NCBI GenBank assembly: GCA_017308135.1
Contig: JAFKFM010000006.1
Span: 685,724-749,723 of the forward strand
From: Alphaproteobacteria bacterium
GTDB lineage: Bacteria; Pseudomonadota; Alphaproteobacteria; CACIAM-22H2
DNA: 64,000 nt
Reading direction: 5' to 3'
Shown: piece by piece, positions 1 through 8,308 of the stretch
Layout of the letters: every line of letters begins with the position of its first letter
Position numbering within the stretch: the first letter of the stretch is position 1
Made by a program: the position numbers and the translations under genes
Notes under the pieces: generated by a model
The model's database searches: none
The model's input: the letters and a program-made list of their open reading frames with translations, nothing else
What the model was told of the DNA's origin: nothing

Positions 1-55
1 GCGGGGGGAGGACGGCGGCCCGACGCCGCGAGCGGGAAGTAAGGGGCTCGAAACC

Positions 56-1102
56 TTACTTCCAGCCGGCGCGGTCCGTCAGCCGCAGGGCGGCTTCGTT
101 GTTCTGGCCGAACGTGGCCGCGGAAAGCGTATCCTCGCGGAACTCGCCGAATTGCTGGAGGGCGGCCACCAGCTTCGTGCCGCGCACGACCGGATATTCG
201 CTGTTGCCTTCGGCGAAGATCGTCTGCGCGTCGGGCGAGGCGAGATATTCGAGGAAGCGGATCGCGTTCGCCTTGTTCGGCGCGGTCTTGACCACACCCG
301 CACCCGAGATGTTCACGTGCGTGCCGCGATCGCGCTGGTTCGGGAAGATGATGCCGGTCTTGGCCAGCACATCCTTGTCCTTCGCGTCGTTCGAACGGAA
401 CAGGTTGGCGTAGTAGTAGGTGTTGACCACCGCGATTTCGCCTTCGCCGGCCGCAACCGCGTAGAACTGGTCGCGATCGCCGCCGCGCGGCGGGCGGGCG
501 AGATTGGCGGCCAGGCCGCGCGCCCATTCCTCGGTCTTCGCCTCGCCGTGGACGGCGATCATCGCGCCGGTTAGCGACTGGTTATAGACGTTGGTCGACG
601 AGCGGATGACGACCTTGCCCTTGAGCTTCGGGTCGGCGAGCGATTCGTAGGTCGGCGCGTCGGCCGGGTTGAACTTCGCCTTGTCGTAGATGAACACGCG
701 CGCGCGCTTCGACAGGCCGAACCAATGGCCTTCCGGCTCGCGGAAATGGGCGGGAATCGCGGCTTCCAAAGCGGCCGACTTCACCGGCTGCAGAACGCCG
801 GCCGCGTGGGCGCGCCACAGGCGGCCCGCATCGACCGTGACGAACACGTCGGCCGGGGAATTGGCGCCTTCGGTGCGGATGCGCTGGAGCAGCGCGTCGG
901 CCTCGCCCTCGATCCGGTTGACCTTGATGCCCGTCGCCTTGGTGAAATTCGTGTAGATCGCTTCGTCGGTGTCGTAGTGACGGCCGGTGTAGAGATTCAC
1001 CACGCCGCCCGCGGCACCCTGCGCCCAGGCCGGCACCGAAGCGGTGGCGGCCAGGCCGGCGGCGGTGCCAAGCAGGGCGCGGCGCGAAATCTGGGGGGGC
1101 AT
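56..1102 (-). CDS. Fe(3+) ABC transporter periplasmic binding protein (FbpA/AfuA-like)
   Basis: A solute receptor that would deliver ferric iron to an inner-membrane permease/ATPase pair. About 348 aa. The N-terminus has SRRALLG followed by a hydrophobic stretch and AWAQ, a Tat-like signal peptide. The mature protein opens with VVNLYTGRHYDTDE, typical of the FbpA family, and has a run of tyrosines (NTYYYANLF) where FbpA proteins bind iron. I chose the ATG at 1102 because AAGGA lies about 9 nt upstream; in-frame starts at 1111 and 1192 are possible but the first sits on the SD and the second runs through the operator region. Its permease genes would lie left of the window. Two Fur/Irr-like palindromes lie upstream, consistent with iron repression. 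Family assignment is firm; the substrate is inferred. Confidence 0.9.
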   Translation of the reverse strand: MPPQISRRALLGTAAGLAATASVPAWAQGAAGGVVNLYTGRHYDTDEAIYTNFTKATGIKVNRIEGEADALLQRIRTEGANSPADVFVTVDAGRLWRAHAAGVLQPVKSAALEAAIPAHFREPEGHWFGLSKRARVFIYDKAKFNPADAPTYESLADPKLKGKVVIRSSTNVYNQSLTGAMIAVHGEAKTEEWARGLAANLARPPRGGDRDQFYAVAAGEGEIAVVNTYYYANLFRSNDAKDKDVLAKTGIIFPNQRDRGTHVNISGAGVVKTAPNKANAIRFLEYLASPDAQTIFAEGNSEYPVVRGTKLVAALQQFGEFREDTLSAATFGQNNEAALRLTDRAGWK

Positions 1103-1130
1103 CAGCGTCATTTCCTTCGAGCCTCGTTGA

Positions 1131-1147
1131 TTGCGAATGATTTGCAA
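1131..1147. promoter_or_regulatory. Fur/Irr-like operator, proximal
   Basis: TTGCGAATGATTTGCAA is a near-perfect inverted repeat (7 of 8 positions per arm about a central G). It matches the ATNAT-centred iron-box pattern of alphaproteobacterial Fur-family regulators. It lies about 30 nt upstream of the iron-binding-protein start, where a bound repressor would block transcription. Confidence 0.65.
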
Positions 1148-1187
1148 TTGCGCGGGCAAGATACAATCGCCGTTTTGGAACTGCAAG

Positions 1188-1202
1188 TGCAAATTACTCG
1201 CA
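1188..1202. promoter_or_regulatory. Fur/Irr-like operator, distal
   Basis: TGCAAATTACTCGCA is a weaker inverted repeat (5 of 7 positions per arm) of the same type, about 40 bp further upstream. A plausible minus-strand promoter (TTGCAG at 1186-1181, TGTATC near 1165-1160) lies between the two sites. The divergent gene at 1323 could also feel this site. Confidence 0.45.
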
Positions 1203-1322
1203 AACTTCGAATTCGCTAGTGACCTCTTCGCGTAGGAGATTCGTTTTATCTGACAATGTCTTGCGGCTGATCTCTATCCCTTGCCCTCGACTCGCGGTTG
1301 GGCGTAGGGTTCGCAAATCGGC

Positions 1323-2522
1323 ATGGACGACCTGATTCAAAGCAAGATCCACGACCTGCTGCGCGTGGCCCAAACGGGCCAGCGGGCGGCTCGTGCGACC
1401 GTGGGCAACGAGCTCGGCGAAATTCTCGCCGACGTGCCGATGGCGCTCGACCGCGCGGAATATGAAATCGCCGCCGATATCGTGCGCCATTTGGTGCGCG
1501 ACATCGAAGTCGATATCAAGCTGCGCTTGGCCGAACGCCTCGCGGAAACGGCCGACGCGCCCAAGGAATTGGTCGTCGCGTTGGCGAACGACGAAATCAC
1601 CGTCGCCAAGCCGCTGCTGACGATGAGTGCGGCATTGGCCGACGAAGATTTGATCGAGATCGTGCGCCAGCGCGGGGCCGCCCATCGCCTGGCGATCGCC
1701 AGCCGCGACGGCGTGTCCGAAGCGGTCGCGGCGGCGTTGGTCGACAGCGGCGACAGCGACGTGATGAAGGAGCTGCTCGACAACCGCTCCTCGCGCATCG
1801 CGGAAGCGACCTACGCCTATCTCGCCGAATTCGCGCGCGAGCGCGACGGGCTGCAACGCCCGCTCGTTTCGCGCGAAGACCTGCCGGGCGACGTGGCGGC
1901 GCGCCTCTATGGCTGGGTCGCCGCCGATTTGAAGCGTCAGATTCGCGAACGCCATCCCTTCGACGCCTGGGCCGTGGAATGGGCCGGCGAGATGGAATGG
2001 GCGATCGAGGAAGCGAGCGTTCAGGCCGCGTCCGATCACGCCCAATCCTACGATTGGGGCACGGCGACCGACCATCTGGCCGACGCGATTCAAAGCGAGC
2101 GCCTCAACGATCCCGCGATCCTGGTCAAGACGCTGCGCCAAGGCCATGTGTCGTTGTTCGAAGCGATCTTCGCGCGCTTCGCCGAATTGCCGATCAAGAT
2201 CGCGCGCCGCTCGCTCTATCAGCCCGATGGGCGCGCCCTCGCCGTCGCGTGCCGGGCGCTGGGCATGGAACGCGCGCATTTCCTGGCGCTGGCGCAGCTC
2301 GTGCGCCGCACCTCGTCCAGCGAAGGCCGCTTGCTGCCGGAAGGCGACAAGCCGCAAGGCGCCTCCGACGGCGCCATCGCGTTGTTCGATCGCATGGGCA
2401 CGCCCGAAGCGATCGGCATTCTGAAGAAGTGGCGCGAGCAGCCGTCGGCTCCGTCGGGCGTGCGCGGCTTGCCGTGGGCGCGGCGTATCGATCCGTCCGC
2501 CATGCCGGGCGCTGGGGTCTGA
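1323..2522 (+). CDS. DUF2336 domain-containing protein
   Basis: A 399-aa, almost wholly alpha-helical soluble protein. The first ~350 residues have the DUF2336 character: repeated helical units with LVRDIEVDIKLRLAERLA and LANDEITVAKPLL-type blocks, as in HEAT-like proteins common in Rhodospirillales and Caulobacterales. The biochemical role of the family is not established. It ends 4 bp before the next gene (TGACGCCATG), so the two are almost certainly co-transcribed. It is divergent from the iron-binding-protein gene. Confidence 0.85.
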   Translation: MDDLIQSKIHDLLRVAQTGQRAARATVGNELGEILADVPMALDRAEYEIAADIVRHLVRDIEVDIKLRLAERLAETADAPKELVVALANDEITVAKPLLTMSAALADEDLIEIVRQRGAAHRLAIASRDGVSEAVAAALVDSGDSDVMKELLDNRSSRIAEATYAYLAEFARERDGLQRPLVSREDLPGDVAARLYGWVAADLKRQIRERHPFDAWAVEWAGEMEWAIEEASVQAASDHAQSYDWGTATDHLADAIQSERLNDPAILVKTLRQGHVSLFEAIFARFAELPIKIARRSLYQPDGRALAVACRALGMERAHFLALAQLVRRTSSSEGRLLPEGDKPQGASDGAIALFDRMGTPEAIGILKKWREQPSAPSGVRGLPWARRIDPSAMPGAGV

Positions 2523-2526
2523 CGCC

Positions 2527-3759
2527 ATGATGGACCCCAAAGGCGAACAGACCGACGAGGAAACCCTCCTCACCGAATTGGAGCGCATCAAGCGCTCCGA
2601 CGATATCCAGTATCGCTACGGCGCGATCATCGCGATGAACTCGCCCGCGTGGTTCAGCCGCCGGCGCGAGAATTTCCAGCAGATCATCAAGGCGCTGCAG
2701 CAGCTCGTCGCGGGCTCGGACGCGGGCGTCTACGCGATGCACAACTACAACATCGTGCTGCTGTTCCGCCGCGACCACCGCTATCACCTCGATTCGATCG
2801 AGGACGATCTCAAAGGCATTCTGCGCACCCATGCCTCGGCCGCGGGCCTCGAGGAAGGGCAAGCCGCGCAAGCCTACGAGCTGTTCGCGTTCAAGGACAC
2901 GTTCGCCGATTTCGAGGCGATCGTTTCGAAGATCTACGAGGATTACAAAGCCTTCCAGGAACGCCGCCAGCGCCTGTTGCAGAAGGCCGGCACGGCGATC
3001 GGCTCGTCGCAAGGCCAGCCGCTGACCACGTCGTCGCTGTCGAAGCTGGAAGACCTGCTGCGCAAGGCGGATATCACCGGATTTCTCAAAAGCCAGATCG
3101 CTTGCGCGATCGCGCCCGGCGAGCCGATCCGCCCGTTCTTCCGCGAAGTCTTCGTCGGCGTGAACGATCTGCGCCAGCTCGTGGCGCCCAAGAACGATTT
3201 GCGCGCGGTCAAGCCGCTGTTCCAGCAGCTGACGCGCACGATGGATCAGCGCGTGCTGCGCGCGATGTTCGACGGTTTCGTCACCCGCCAATCGGGCAAC
3301 GTGTCGCTGAATTTGAACGTCCAGACGATCATGTCGGCGACGTTCCGCGAATTCGACACGCGCATCGCCAATTTCATCCCGAAAAGCCAGCTGATCATCG
3401 AAATTCCGCGCTTGGACGTGTTCTGGGATTTCGCCGAATACCTGACCGCGTGCGAATTCCTGCGCAACGCCGGGTATCGCGTATTGCTCGACGGCGTCAC
3501 GCTCGACACGCTGCCGATGTTCGCGCGTCCCGAAATGGGCGCCGACTTCATCAAGATCTTCTATCGCACCGAACGTCCGGCCGAATGGCGCGAGGCGGGG
3601 CTTGCCGAGAAAATCGCGCAGGCCGAACCGGGGCGCCTGATCATGGCGCGCTGCGAGAACGCCGAGGCGCTGGAATTGGGCCAAGCTTCGGGCATTCGCA
3701 TCTTTCAGGGCTTCCATATCGACGCGCTGATGCGCGATCCGAACCGCCGCATCGCGTAA
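2527..3759 (+). CDS. Degenerate EAL-like domain protein
   Basis: A 410-aa soluble protein. Residues ~1-160 are helical with a short strand block (GVYAMHNYNIVLLFRRDH). After a linker, residues ~190-400 follow the EAL fold order: SLNLNVQTI, a strand with LIIEIPRLDVF where active enzymes have ELTE, then GYRVLLDGVTLD, GADFIKIFY, and a terminal IRIFQGFHID resembling the closing YxQGFhf of EAL domains. The EAL motif and most metal-binding acidic residues are missing, so c-di-GMP hydrolysis is unlikely; a scaffold or nucleotide-sensing role is possible. It lies immediately after the DUF2336 gene, which suggests a functional pair. Confidence 0.75.
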   Translation: MMDPKGEQTDEETLLTELERIKRSDDIQYRYGAIIAMNSPAWFSRRRENFQQIIKALQQLVAGSDAGVYAMHNYNIVLLFRRDHRYHLDSIEDDLKGILRTHASAAGLEEGQAAQAYELFAFKDTFADFEAIVSKIYEDYKAFQERRQRLLQKAGTAIGSSQGQPLTTSSLSKLEDLLRKADITGFLKSQIACAIAPGEPIRPFFREVFVGVNDLRQLVAPKNDLRAVKPLFQQLTRTMDQRVLRAMFDGFVTRQSGNVSLNLNVQTIMSATFREFDTRIANFIPKSQLIIEIPRLDVFWDFAEYLTACEFLRNAGYRVLLDGVTLDTLPMFARPEMGADFIKIFYRTERPAEWREAGLAEKIAQAEPGRLIMARCENAEALELGQASGIRIFQGFHIDALMRDPNRRIA

Positions 3760-3865
3760 CGCGCGTCGCAAAACGTAACGCGACTTCCCTGAAATCAACG
3801 ATCCGTCGCCAGGATTTCGCCACGATCCGCGGCGATACCCATTGCAGCCGATTTGGGAGGCTGTG

Positions 3866-4060
3866 ATGTGGGACCTTCGCTACGACGAGCCGCGTTTGGA
3901 CGAGATGCTGCGCGATCCGGTCATGCTGGCCGTGATGGATCGCGATCGGGTGACGCGCGAGGACTTGCTGGTCTGCGTCGAGCACGCCCGCCGGCGCCTG
4001 TTGGCGCAACGCGCAGCCGCACGGTGCCGCGAACGCGCCCGTCTGCGCGCGATCGACTGA
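3866..4060 (+). CDS. Small hypothetical protein (64 aa)
   Basis: A short charged helical protein starting MWDLRYDEPRLDEML and rich in arginine at its C-terminus (RRRLLAQRAAARCRERARLRAID). The ATG at 3866 follows GGGAGG with 5 nt spacing, a strong ribosome binding site, which favours a real gene. No domain recognised. It ends 7 bp before the stop of the convergent HNH gene. Confidence 0.65.
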   Translation: MWDLRYDEPRLDEMLRDPVMLAVMDRDRVTREDLLVCVEHARRRLLAQRAAARCRERARLRAID

Positions 4061-4067
4061 GGCCGCG

Positions 4068-4631
4068 TCAGGCGGATTCGAGTTCCGAATCCCAGTAGAG
4101 GAAATCGCGCCAGCTTTCGTGCAGGAAATTGGGCGGGAAGGCGCGCCCGTTCTCCTGCAATTGCTGCGAGGTCGGCGCTTCGGCCGCATGGCGCGGGAAC
4201 ATGCCCACCTCATGCGGCAGATGGCTGCCTTTGGCGAGATTGCAGCTGGAGCACGCGGTCACGACATTGGCCCAGGTCGTGCGCCCGCCGCGCGAGCGCG
4301 GGACGACGTGATCGAAAGTCAGTTCGTGCGCCGGGAACCCGTCGCCGCAATATTGGCAAATGAAGCGGTCGCGCAGGAACACGTTGAACCGCGTGAAGGC
4401 GGGGCGGCGCGCCGCCGGCACGTATTCCTTCAGTGAGATGACCGAGGGCAGGCGCATCGCATGGGTGGGCGAGCGCACGACACGGTCGTATTCGTGCACG
4501 ACATTGACGCGATCCTGAAACACGGCCTTGACCGCGTCCTGCCAGGACCACACCGACAACGGATAATAGGACAGCGGCCGGAAATCGGCGTTCAAGACCA
4601 GCGCTGGACAGGCATCGGCCGAAACGTACAC
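4068..4631 (-). CDS. HNH endonuclease
   Basis: A 187-aa protein with a complete HNH/zinc-ribbon core in its second half: C92-x2-C95, D107-H108 (FDHVVPRSRGG), N122, and C127-x2-C130-N. This is the widespread stand-alone bacterial HNH family (5-methylcytosine-restriction McrA-like fold), which cuts DNA but whose cellular role is generally unknown. The start at MYVSADACPALVLNADFRPL matches the family's usual N-terminus (VLNADFRPLSYYPLS). There are no restriction-modification partners next to it. Confidence 0.9.
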   Translation of the reverse strand: MYVSADACPALVLNADFRPLSYYPLSVWSWQDAVKAVFQDRVNVVHEYDRVVRSPTHAMRLPSVISLKEYVPAARRPAFTRFNVFLRDRFICQYCGDGFPAHELTFDHVVPRSRGGRTTWANVVTACSSCNLAKGSHLPHEVGMFPRHAAEAPTSQQLQENGRAFPPNFLHESWRDFLYWDSELESA

Positions 4632-4777
4632 GACAAGATCACTCCCTCGAGGATGGTCGAAGGCCGCCTTGCCGATTCGCCGATGGAGCTATCCCGGCGG
4701 AGACGCCAAGGCGGAAGCAACGTCGTAGACTCCATTAATTGTTAGGCGAATCGCGGTCCGAACACAATATGTCGGAT

Positions 4778-4798
4778 GGCGCCGAATATTGCGGCGCC
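4778..4798 (-). terminator. Hairpin downstream of the Nudix gene
   Basis: GGCGCCG and CGGCGCC form a 7-bp stem around a 7-nt loop, 7 nt past the Nudix stop codon. There is no convincing T-run, so this may be a weak or Rho-assisted terminator. Confidence 0.35.
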
Positions 4799-4804
4799 GT
4801 TAAA

Positions 4805-5200
4805 TCACCCGTCGAGCGCCTTGACCGCCGCGATGGCGGCTTGGGTCAAAGGCTGCGGCAGCGCGTCGCGCGCGAACCAGCCCAGATCGGCGAGTTTGTC
4901 GGGCTCGCGGATTTCGGGCGTGCCCGACGCGATCCGCGCGCGCTCCACGACCGAGACCCAGTGGATGCCGCCGGGCAGAATCAGATCGACCGCGCACAGG
5001 AAACCTTGCAGATCCAGGCGCACGCCGATTTCTTCTTCGATTTCGCGCAGAATCGCGTCGCGCGTGCCTTCGCCCGGCTCGATCTTGCCGCCGAGCAGGC
5101 CGTAGCACCCGGCTTCCGGTTCCGTCAGCCGGCGGGCCAGCAGCATGCGCCCGTCGCCGTCCAGAATCGCCGCCCCGCAGCCGAGGCGCGGGGGCGTCAC
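4805..5200 (-). CDS. Nudix hydrolase (MutT-like)
   Basis: A 131-aa single-domain Nudix enzyme. The Nudix box is complete (GGKIEPGEG, then REIEEEIGV), giving the Mg-binding REUXEE glutamates. Such enzymes cleave nucleoside diphosphate-X compounds, often oxidised dNTPs; the substrate cannot be read from sequence. Its GTG start (5200-5198) overlaps the TGA of the upstream esterase as GTGA, implying translational coupling. Confidence 0.85.
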   Translation of the reverse strand: MTPPRLGCGAAILDGDGRMLLARRLTEPEAGCYGLLGGKIEPGEGTRDAILREIEEEIGVRLDLQGFLCAVDLILPGGIHWVSVVERARIASGTPEIREPDKLADLGWFARDALPQPLTQAAIAAVKALDG

Positions 5201-5853
5201 GCCAGAACGCGGGCGAGGAATTCCAGGCCCTTGGCGATGCCCGCCTCGTCGATCGAATGCGGTAGGCCGGGGCAGGCGAGGGTTTCGACCGGCACATTCA
5301 GCGCCGTCAGCGCCTTTTCCGCCGCCGCCATCGACTCGAACGGCACGATCGGGTCCTGGTCGCCATGCACCAGCAGCACCGGCGGGCGCGATTTGATCTC
5401 GTCGGCCAGCAAGCCGCCGCCGATCAAGCGCCCCGAGTAACCGGCGACACCCGCGATGGGTGCCGCCCGGCGCGGGGCGACGAACAGCGACATCATCGAG
5501 CCTTGGCTGAAGCCCAACAGCGCGATTTTCGCGGGCGGCAATTCGGCCTTGGCGAGTTCGGCATCGATGAACGCATTCAGGATGGGTGCCGCGGTCTGCA
5601 CGCCCGCCAAAATATTCGCCGGGCTGCGATCGAGCAGCGAGAACCATTGCCAGCCATACGGCGCCATGTCGCATTTGAACGGCGCGTTGGGTGCCACGAA
5701 CGCCGTATGCGGCAAGGCGCGCGCGAAAATCGGGGCGAGCGAGATCAGATCGTTGCCGTCCGACCCCAGGCCGTGCAGCAACGCGACGATGGAACGGGGC
5801 TTGCCCCCGGCGGCCGGGCCCATGCGCGGCCCATCGAGTTGGATATTCGACAT
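5197..5853 (-). CDS. Alpha/beta hydrolase, phospholipase/carboxylesterase family
   Basis: A 218-aa cytosolic serine hydrolase of the Abhydrolase_2 (acyl-protein thioesterase / carboxylesterase) family. Seen: an LHGLGSDGND oxyanion-hole motif near the N-terminus, nucleophile elbow GFSQGS, then HGDQDPIVPF (Asp) and GLPHSID (His), completing the catalytic triad. The ATG at 5853 follows AGGAAAGG. It is the first gene of a two-gene unit with the Nudix hydrolase. Its upstream region begins 13 bp away at one end of a 270-bp inverted-repeat element, so its promoter may lie in that element. Confidence 0.9.
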   Translation of the reverse strand: MSNIQLDGPRMGPAAGGKPRSIVALLHGLGSDGNDLISLAPIFARALPHTAFVAPNAPFKCDMAPYGWQWFSLLDRSPANILAGVQTAAPILNAFIDAELAKAELPPAKIALLGFSQGSMMSLFVAPRRAAPIAGVAGYSGRLIGGGLLADEIKSRPPVLLVHGDQDPIVPFESMAAAEKALTALNVPVETLACPGLPHSIDEAGIAKGLEFLARVLA

Positions 5854-5865
5854 GTGCCTTTCCTG

Positions 5866-6135
5866 GAGCGTGATTGGCAGGGAATGGATCATCTGCGCCG
5901 CAGGGATTTTGCGACGCGGGTAGGAGAAGGGTGTGGCGCGTAGTGGTTCTACGCGCAAGCCCTTCGACGACCCCCGCGGCGAAAAAGAACGCGGCCCTCC
6001 GGGTTGGATTCCGGCGGGCGCTCGCTTTGTTGCGGCCCTCGCCGATAGGTAGCGCTATCGGCTTCGGACCGCGCCGCGCGGATCGCACACGCCGGAAACC
6101 CAACGCAGACGGTCCATTCCCTGCCAATCACGCTC
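5866..6135. repeat. 270-bp element with 32-nt terminal inverted repeats (MITE-like)
   Basis: The arms 5866-5897 and 6104-6135 are inverted copies matching at 30 of 32 positions (first 23 nt identical, starting GAGCGTGATTGGCAGGGAAT). The interior has further hairpins, including CGCGTAG/CTACGCG near 5940 and CCGATAG/CTATCGG near 6045. It encodes no credible protein. It fills the space between the esterase and gluQ starts. No clear target-site duplication is visible. It could be a non-autonomous mobile element, an inverted duplication or a paired regulatory sequence. Confidence 0.6.
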
Positions 6136-6167
6136 GTGCAGCGGCGCGTGTTAGTGTCGATCCCGCC

Positions 6168-6986
6168 ATGATCGTCACGCGTTTCGCACCCTCGCCGACC
6201 GGTTTGTTGCATCTGGGTTCCGCCTATTCGGCGCTGTTCGCCTGGGATCAGGCGCAGCGCGTTAAGGGCCGTTTCCTGCTGCGGATCGAGGATATCGACG
6301 ATGTCCGCTGCAAGCCGCAATTCGAAACGGCGATGCGCGAAGACCTCGCTTGGCTCGGCCTGCGCTGGGAAGAACCGGTGCGCCGCCAATCCGAGCATCG
6401 CGCCGATTACGCCGCCGCGCTGGATCGGCTGAAGGCGAAGGGCGTGATCTATCCGTGTTTTTGTACGCGTGCGGATATCGCGCGCTTCGCTTCGGCCCCG
6501 CATGGGATCGAGCCGATCTATCCCGGCACCTGCCGGGGCCTGGCGGCGGACGAGATTGCCCGCCGCCAAGCGCAAGGCCAAGCTTTCGCGCTGCGCCTCG
6601 ATTCGGCGAAGGCGGCGGCGCTGGCGGGACCGCTCGACTGGCGCGATCTCGATCGCGGCGTGATACGCGCCGATCCCGCCAGCCACGGCGACGTGGTGCT
6701 GGCGCGCAAGGATATCGGCACCTCCTATCATTTGGCGGTCACGCTCGACGATCATCTGCAAGGGGTCACGCTGGTCACGCGCGGCGAGGATTTGCTGCCG
6801 GCGACGCATATCCATCGCCTGCTGCAAGCCTTGCTCGATTTGAACGTGCCCGATTGGCGTCATCACCGGTTGATCCGCGCCGACGATGGCGAGCGCCTCG
6901 CCAAGCGCACGCAAGCGCTGGCGATCCGCAGTTTGCGTGAAAACGGCGAAACACCGGAATCGCTGCGCGCGCGGCTTGACCTTTAG
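6168..6986 (+). CDS. gluQ: Glutamyl-Q tRNA(Asp) synthetase
   Basis: A 272-aa paralogue of the catalytic half of GluRS that activates glutamate and attaches it to queuosine-34 of tRNA(Asp). Seen: TRFAPSPTGLLHLGSAYSAL (class I HIGH-like motif, residues ~4-20), RIEDIDDVR, the zinc-site pattern CFCTRADI...YPGTC, and a diverged KMSKS-like LAKRTQA near the C-terminus. There is no anticodon-binding domain, as expected for GluQ. The ATG at 6168 is chosen because MIVTRFAPSPTG is the family N-terminus. Its stop overlaps the convergent DUF4743 gene. Confidence 0.93.
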   Translation: MIVTRFAPSPTGLLHLGSAYSALFAWDQAQRVKGRFLLRIEDIDDVRCKPQFETAMREDLAWLGLRWEEPVRRQSEHRADYAAALDRLKAKGVIYPCFCTRADIARFASAPHGIEPIYPGTCRGLAADEIARRQAQGQAFALRLDSAKAAALAGPLDWRDLDRGVIRADPASHGDVVLARKDIGTSYHLAVTLDDHLQGVTLVTRGEDLLPATHIHRLLQALLDLNVPDWRHHRLIRADDGERLAKRTQALAIRSLRENGETPESLRARLDL

Positions 6987-7828
6987 CGCCGCATGCCTTC
7001 GACGATGGCGAGATAGTCGGGATGCTCGGGACTGATCAGCCCGTGGCGCACGAAAAAATCGATCAGGACGAGATTGCAGTTGAACTTGAATTCGCGCGTG
7101 CGTTCGACCGTTTCGGCGACCCGCGTCCAATGCCACAAAAAGAACTCGTCAATCTCGCCGTCGGTGTTGCGCGGGGTGAAGTCCGGCGGCAATTCCAGAT
7201 CGAAGCAGAACTGCACGTCGGGCTTCAAACCGTCGGCCGCATCCATGCAATAGGAGATCGCGCCGACGGGCACCACGTTGCGCGCAAGTTCGGGCGGAAT
7301 GCCGCCTTCCTCGCCGCATTCCTTCACCATGTTGTCGATCAACCTCATGCCGACCGGCTGGCCGCCGGCCACCGTGTTGTCGAGCATGCCGGGATAGGTC
7401 GGCTTCAATCGCGCGCGGCGCGCCACCCAAATATGGATGCCGTCCGCTTTGCGCGTGTAGCCGGTCATATGCACGCCGAAGGACCGGATGCCGAAATGCG
7501 GGGCGGCCGCGCGCTCGATGACGAAATCATAGGGCCGGCCCCATTCCGGGCAGGCGGGATAGTTTTCGTTGCGCCGCCCCGTCACGATACCGTCGGCTTC
7601 CAGCGCACGTACGGCGTTGTCGATCGCGGCCGAACGTTTTTCGACCGTGTCGAAGGCGGGAAGCAGCGTGACGCATTTCCCGTCGGCCGCGAAAATATCC
7701 GGCATCCGCGCCAAGCGCGCGGCCAAGGCGTGACGCACCGATCCCACTTGCCGCCCGGCGGCGAAAAAGGGGCGGTAAGCGGCGGGATCGTGTTTGTTGC
7801 ACTCGGCGATGCGGTCGAGAAAGGACAT
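6983..7828 (-). CDS. DUF4743 / Nudix family protein
   Basis: 281 aa: an N-terminal DUF4743 region (~1-120) followed by a Nudix domain (~120-270), as in plant NUDT20/24-like proteins and the Nudix half of fungal thiamine-pyrophosphokinase-related proteins. The Nudix box GGQPVGMRLIDNMVKECGEE departs from the consensus: the first Glu is replaced by Arg and Lys replaces the Arg of REUXEE, while the paired EE glutamates remain. The family has been linked to damaged thiamine diphosphates; that role is inferred here. It is divergent from the barnase-like gene. Confidence 0.85.
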   Translation of the reverse strand: MSFLDRIAECNKHDPAAYRPFFAAGRQVGSVRHALAARLARMPDIFAADGKCVTLLPAFDTVEKRSAAIDNAVRALEADGIVTGRRNENYPACPEWGRPYDFVIERAAAPHFGIRSFGVHMTGYTRKADGIHIWVARRARLKPTYPGMLDNTVAGGQPVGMRLIDNMVKECGEEGGIPPELARNVVPVGAISYCMDAADGLKPDVQFCFDLELPPDFTPRNTDGEIDEFFLWHWTRVAETVERTREFKFNCNLVLIDFFVRHGLISPEHPDYLAIVEGMRR

Positions 7829-7876
7829 GGCGGTCCGTCTGTTGCGAAGCGGCGGTGGCGCGCTATATAGCACGCG

Positions 7877-8308
7877 ATGAAACGGTTTTTCGTTCTTCTC
7901 GTCGCCTTGCTGGCGCTGCTCGCAGGCCCGCTCTCGGCCGCGGATTTGCGCGGTTTCGCGCGGGAAATGCGGCTCAACGATGTCGACGGATTCGTCGCGA
8001 CGGTCGAAGCGATCCGCGCGACCGGGCGCCTGCCGGCGGATCGCTATCTCGACAAGGACGACGCGGCCAAGCTCGGCTGGCGGCCGGGCGGCGATCTGTG
8101 CCGTGTGGCACCCGGCAAGGCGATCGGCGGCGATCGCTTCTTCAATCGCGAAAAGCGCCTGCCGGAGGCCGCCGGACGGCGCTGGACGGAAGCCGATCTC
8201 GATTTCGCCTGCGGGCGGCGCAACGCCAAACGCCTCGTCTTTTCCAGCGATCGACTTATCTATGTGACGATCGATCACTATTCCAGCTTCCGCGAAGTGC
8301 CGAAATGA
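7877..8308 (+). CDS. Secreted barnase-family ribonuclease
   Basis: 143 aa. MKRFFVLLVALLALLAGPLSAA is a Sec signal peptide; the rest is a full-length guanyl-specific microbial RNase domain. Barnase landmarks are all present: TGRLPADRYLDKDDA, LGWRPGGDLC, APGKAIGGDRF, and the catalytic triad E105 (TEADLDF), R119 (KRLVF) and H134 (IDHYSSF), so it should be active. Its stop overlaps the barstar start (ATGA). Export plus a cytoplasmic inhibitor is the classic arrangement protecting the producer. Its role could be nutrient scavenging or competition. Confidence 0.93.
   Translation: MKRFFVLLVALLALLAGPLSAADLRGFAREMRLNDVDGFVATVEAIRATGRLPADRYLDKDDAAKLGWRPGGDLCRVAPGKAIGGDRFFNREKRLPEAAGRRWTEADLDFACGRRNAKRLVFSSDRLIYVTIDHYSSFREVPK

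Noticed and set aside
2194..3798. A 534-codon minus-strand frame opposite the EAL-like gene
   Set aside because: Antisense shadow; no family pattern and no promoter.
5874..6167. An N-terminal extension of gluQ through the inverted-repeat element
   Set aside because: The GluQ family starts at MIVTRFAPSPTG; the upstream residues are low-complexity translation of the repeat element.
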